NCBI GenBank assembly: GCA_938011245.1
Contig: CALLUJ010000070.1
Location: 1-34,045, forward strand
Length of the DNA stretch: 34,045 nucleotides
Direction: 5' to 3'
DNA from: an uncultured Aquimarina sp.
Lineage (GTDB): Bacteria > Bacteroidota > Bacteroidia > Flavobacteriales > Flavobacteriaceae
Shown: in pieces, positions 33,877 to 34,045 of the stretch
Layout of the letters: every line of letters begins with the position of its first letter
Numbering within the stretch: the first letter of the stretch is position 1
Translations under genes and position numbers: made by a program
The notes under the pieces: generated by a model
What the model saw: only the letters and a program-made list of their open reading frames with translations
What the model was told of the DNA's origin: nothing
The model's database searches: none

Positions 33877-34045
33877 AATACTTAGCAACTCTGTCACTAT
33901 TTAGAGTTAGCATCTTCATATGGTTATAAACATTTTCTTCAAGCTGTTTTTCGTTTTTAGGAGCAGGTTTTTCAGATAAAGCATATTTTAAATCACAGTT
34001 CAGGTATTCATCGGGGTTTTTCTCAGGAGAATAAGACGGTAAAAA
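33815..34045 (-). mobile_element. IS630-family insertion sequence, one end (continues beyond the window)
   Basis: The end sequence AACCCAACGGTAAT begins just after a TA dinucleotide (33813-33814), as expected for IS630/Tc1-mariner elements that insert at TA. The last 30 bp match the end of the decayed copy at 4747-4778. The rest of the element lies outside the window. Confidence 0.8.
33845..34045 (-). CDS. IS630-family transposase, C-terminal 66 residues
   Basis: The complement read from the right edge gives [40 protein letters not shown], then [20 protein letters not shown] and DIKYAA with a TAA stop at 33845. LPxYSPExNPxE is the third block of the IS630 DDE catalytic domain, with the final acidic residue in NPDE. 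No lesion is seen in this part, so the copy may be active. The N-terminal helix-turn-helix and the first two Asp residues are off the window. Codons and sequence match the pseudogene at 4571. Confidence 0.92.
   Translation of the reverse strand, partial: FLPSYSPEKNPDEYLNCDLKYALSEKPAPKNEKQLEENVYNHMKMLTLNSDRVAKYFKHKDIKYAA

Overview
The window looks like a chromosome segment from an AT-rich marine-type member of the Bacteroidota, most likely Flavobacteriaceae. The basis is the Bacteroidetes promoter signature (TTTG, about 19-20 nt, TAnnTTTG) in front of several genes, a PafA-type phosphatase, FecR/DUF4974 regulation, cell-surface proteins with SdrD-like and L-type-lectin modules, and non-ATG starts with few Shine-Dalgarno sites. 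The family is inferred from gene content; no 16S rRNA gene is present.

Layout. Positions 1-6230 are accessory. They hold the 5' part of a large secreted surface protein (minus strand), a divergent ECF sigma/FecR anti-sigma pair with no receptor gene behind it, a very basic glycine-zipper protein, an IS630-type remnant, tRNA-Asn, and a frame-broken ISAs1-family transposase. Positions 6248-8358 carry a SpoU-type RNA methyltransferase and an SSS sodium/solute symporter. Positions 8609-11009 are the ruin of an outer-membrane beta-barrel gene (two early stops, another internal stop and a frameshift). Then come a lipocalin-like lipoprotein, an unknown small protein, a two-helix membrane protein and a well-expressed-looking porin.

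Positions 14180-31000 are mostly housekeeping. This part has an RluF-type pseudouridine synthase, an SH3 protein, the ffh-folD operon, a DUF547 protein, an SGNH hydrolase, a pafA/TPR-metallopeptidase operon, two tRNA-Pro genes, glutaminyl cyclase, SRP RNA (ffs), an SDR, a TalC-type transaldolase and a CaCA antiporter. SRP RNA and its protein partner Ffh lie 6 kb apart. From 28408 to 32104 a divergent ferredoxin faces acyl-CoA reductase-serC-serA, a serine-biosynthesis cluster.

The right edge (32752-34045) is accessory again: a lectin/thrombospondin-type-3 surface protein is cut by an IS630-family element whose transposase C-terminus runs off the window. The same transposase tail, decayed and inverted, sits at 4571-4778.

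No CRISPR array, complete phage or recognisable defence system was seen. The oddest signals are the orphan sigma/FecR pair beside the glycine-zipper protein, a 62-bp perfect palindrome at 28338-28399, a 51-bp hairpin at 16349-16399, a stem-loop at the predicted 5' end of the porin mRNA, and a triplicated SRP-RNA terminator T-run.
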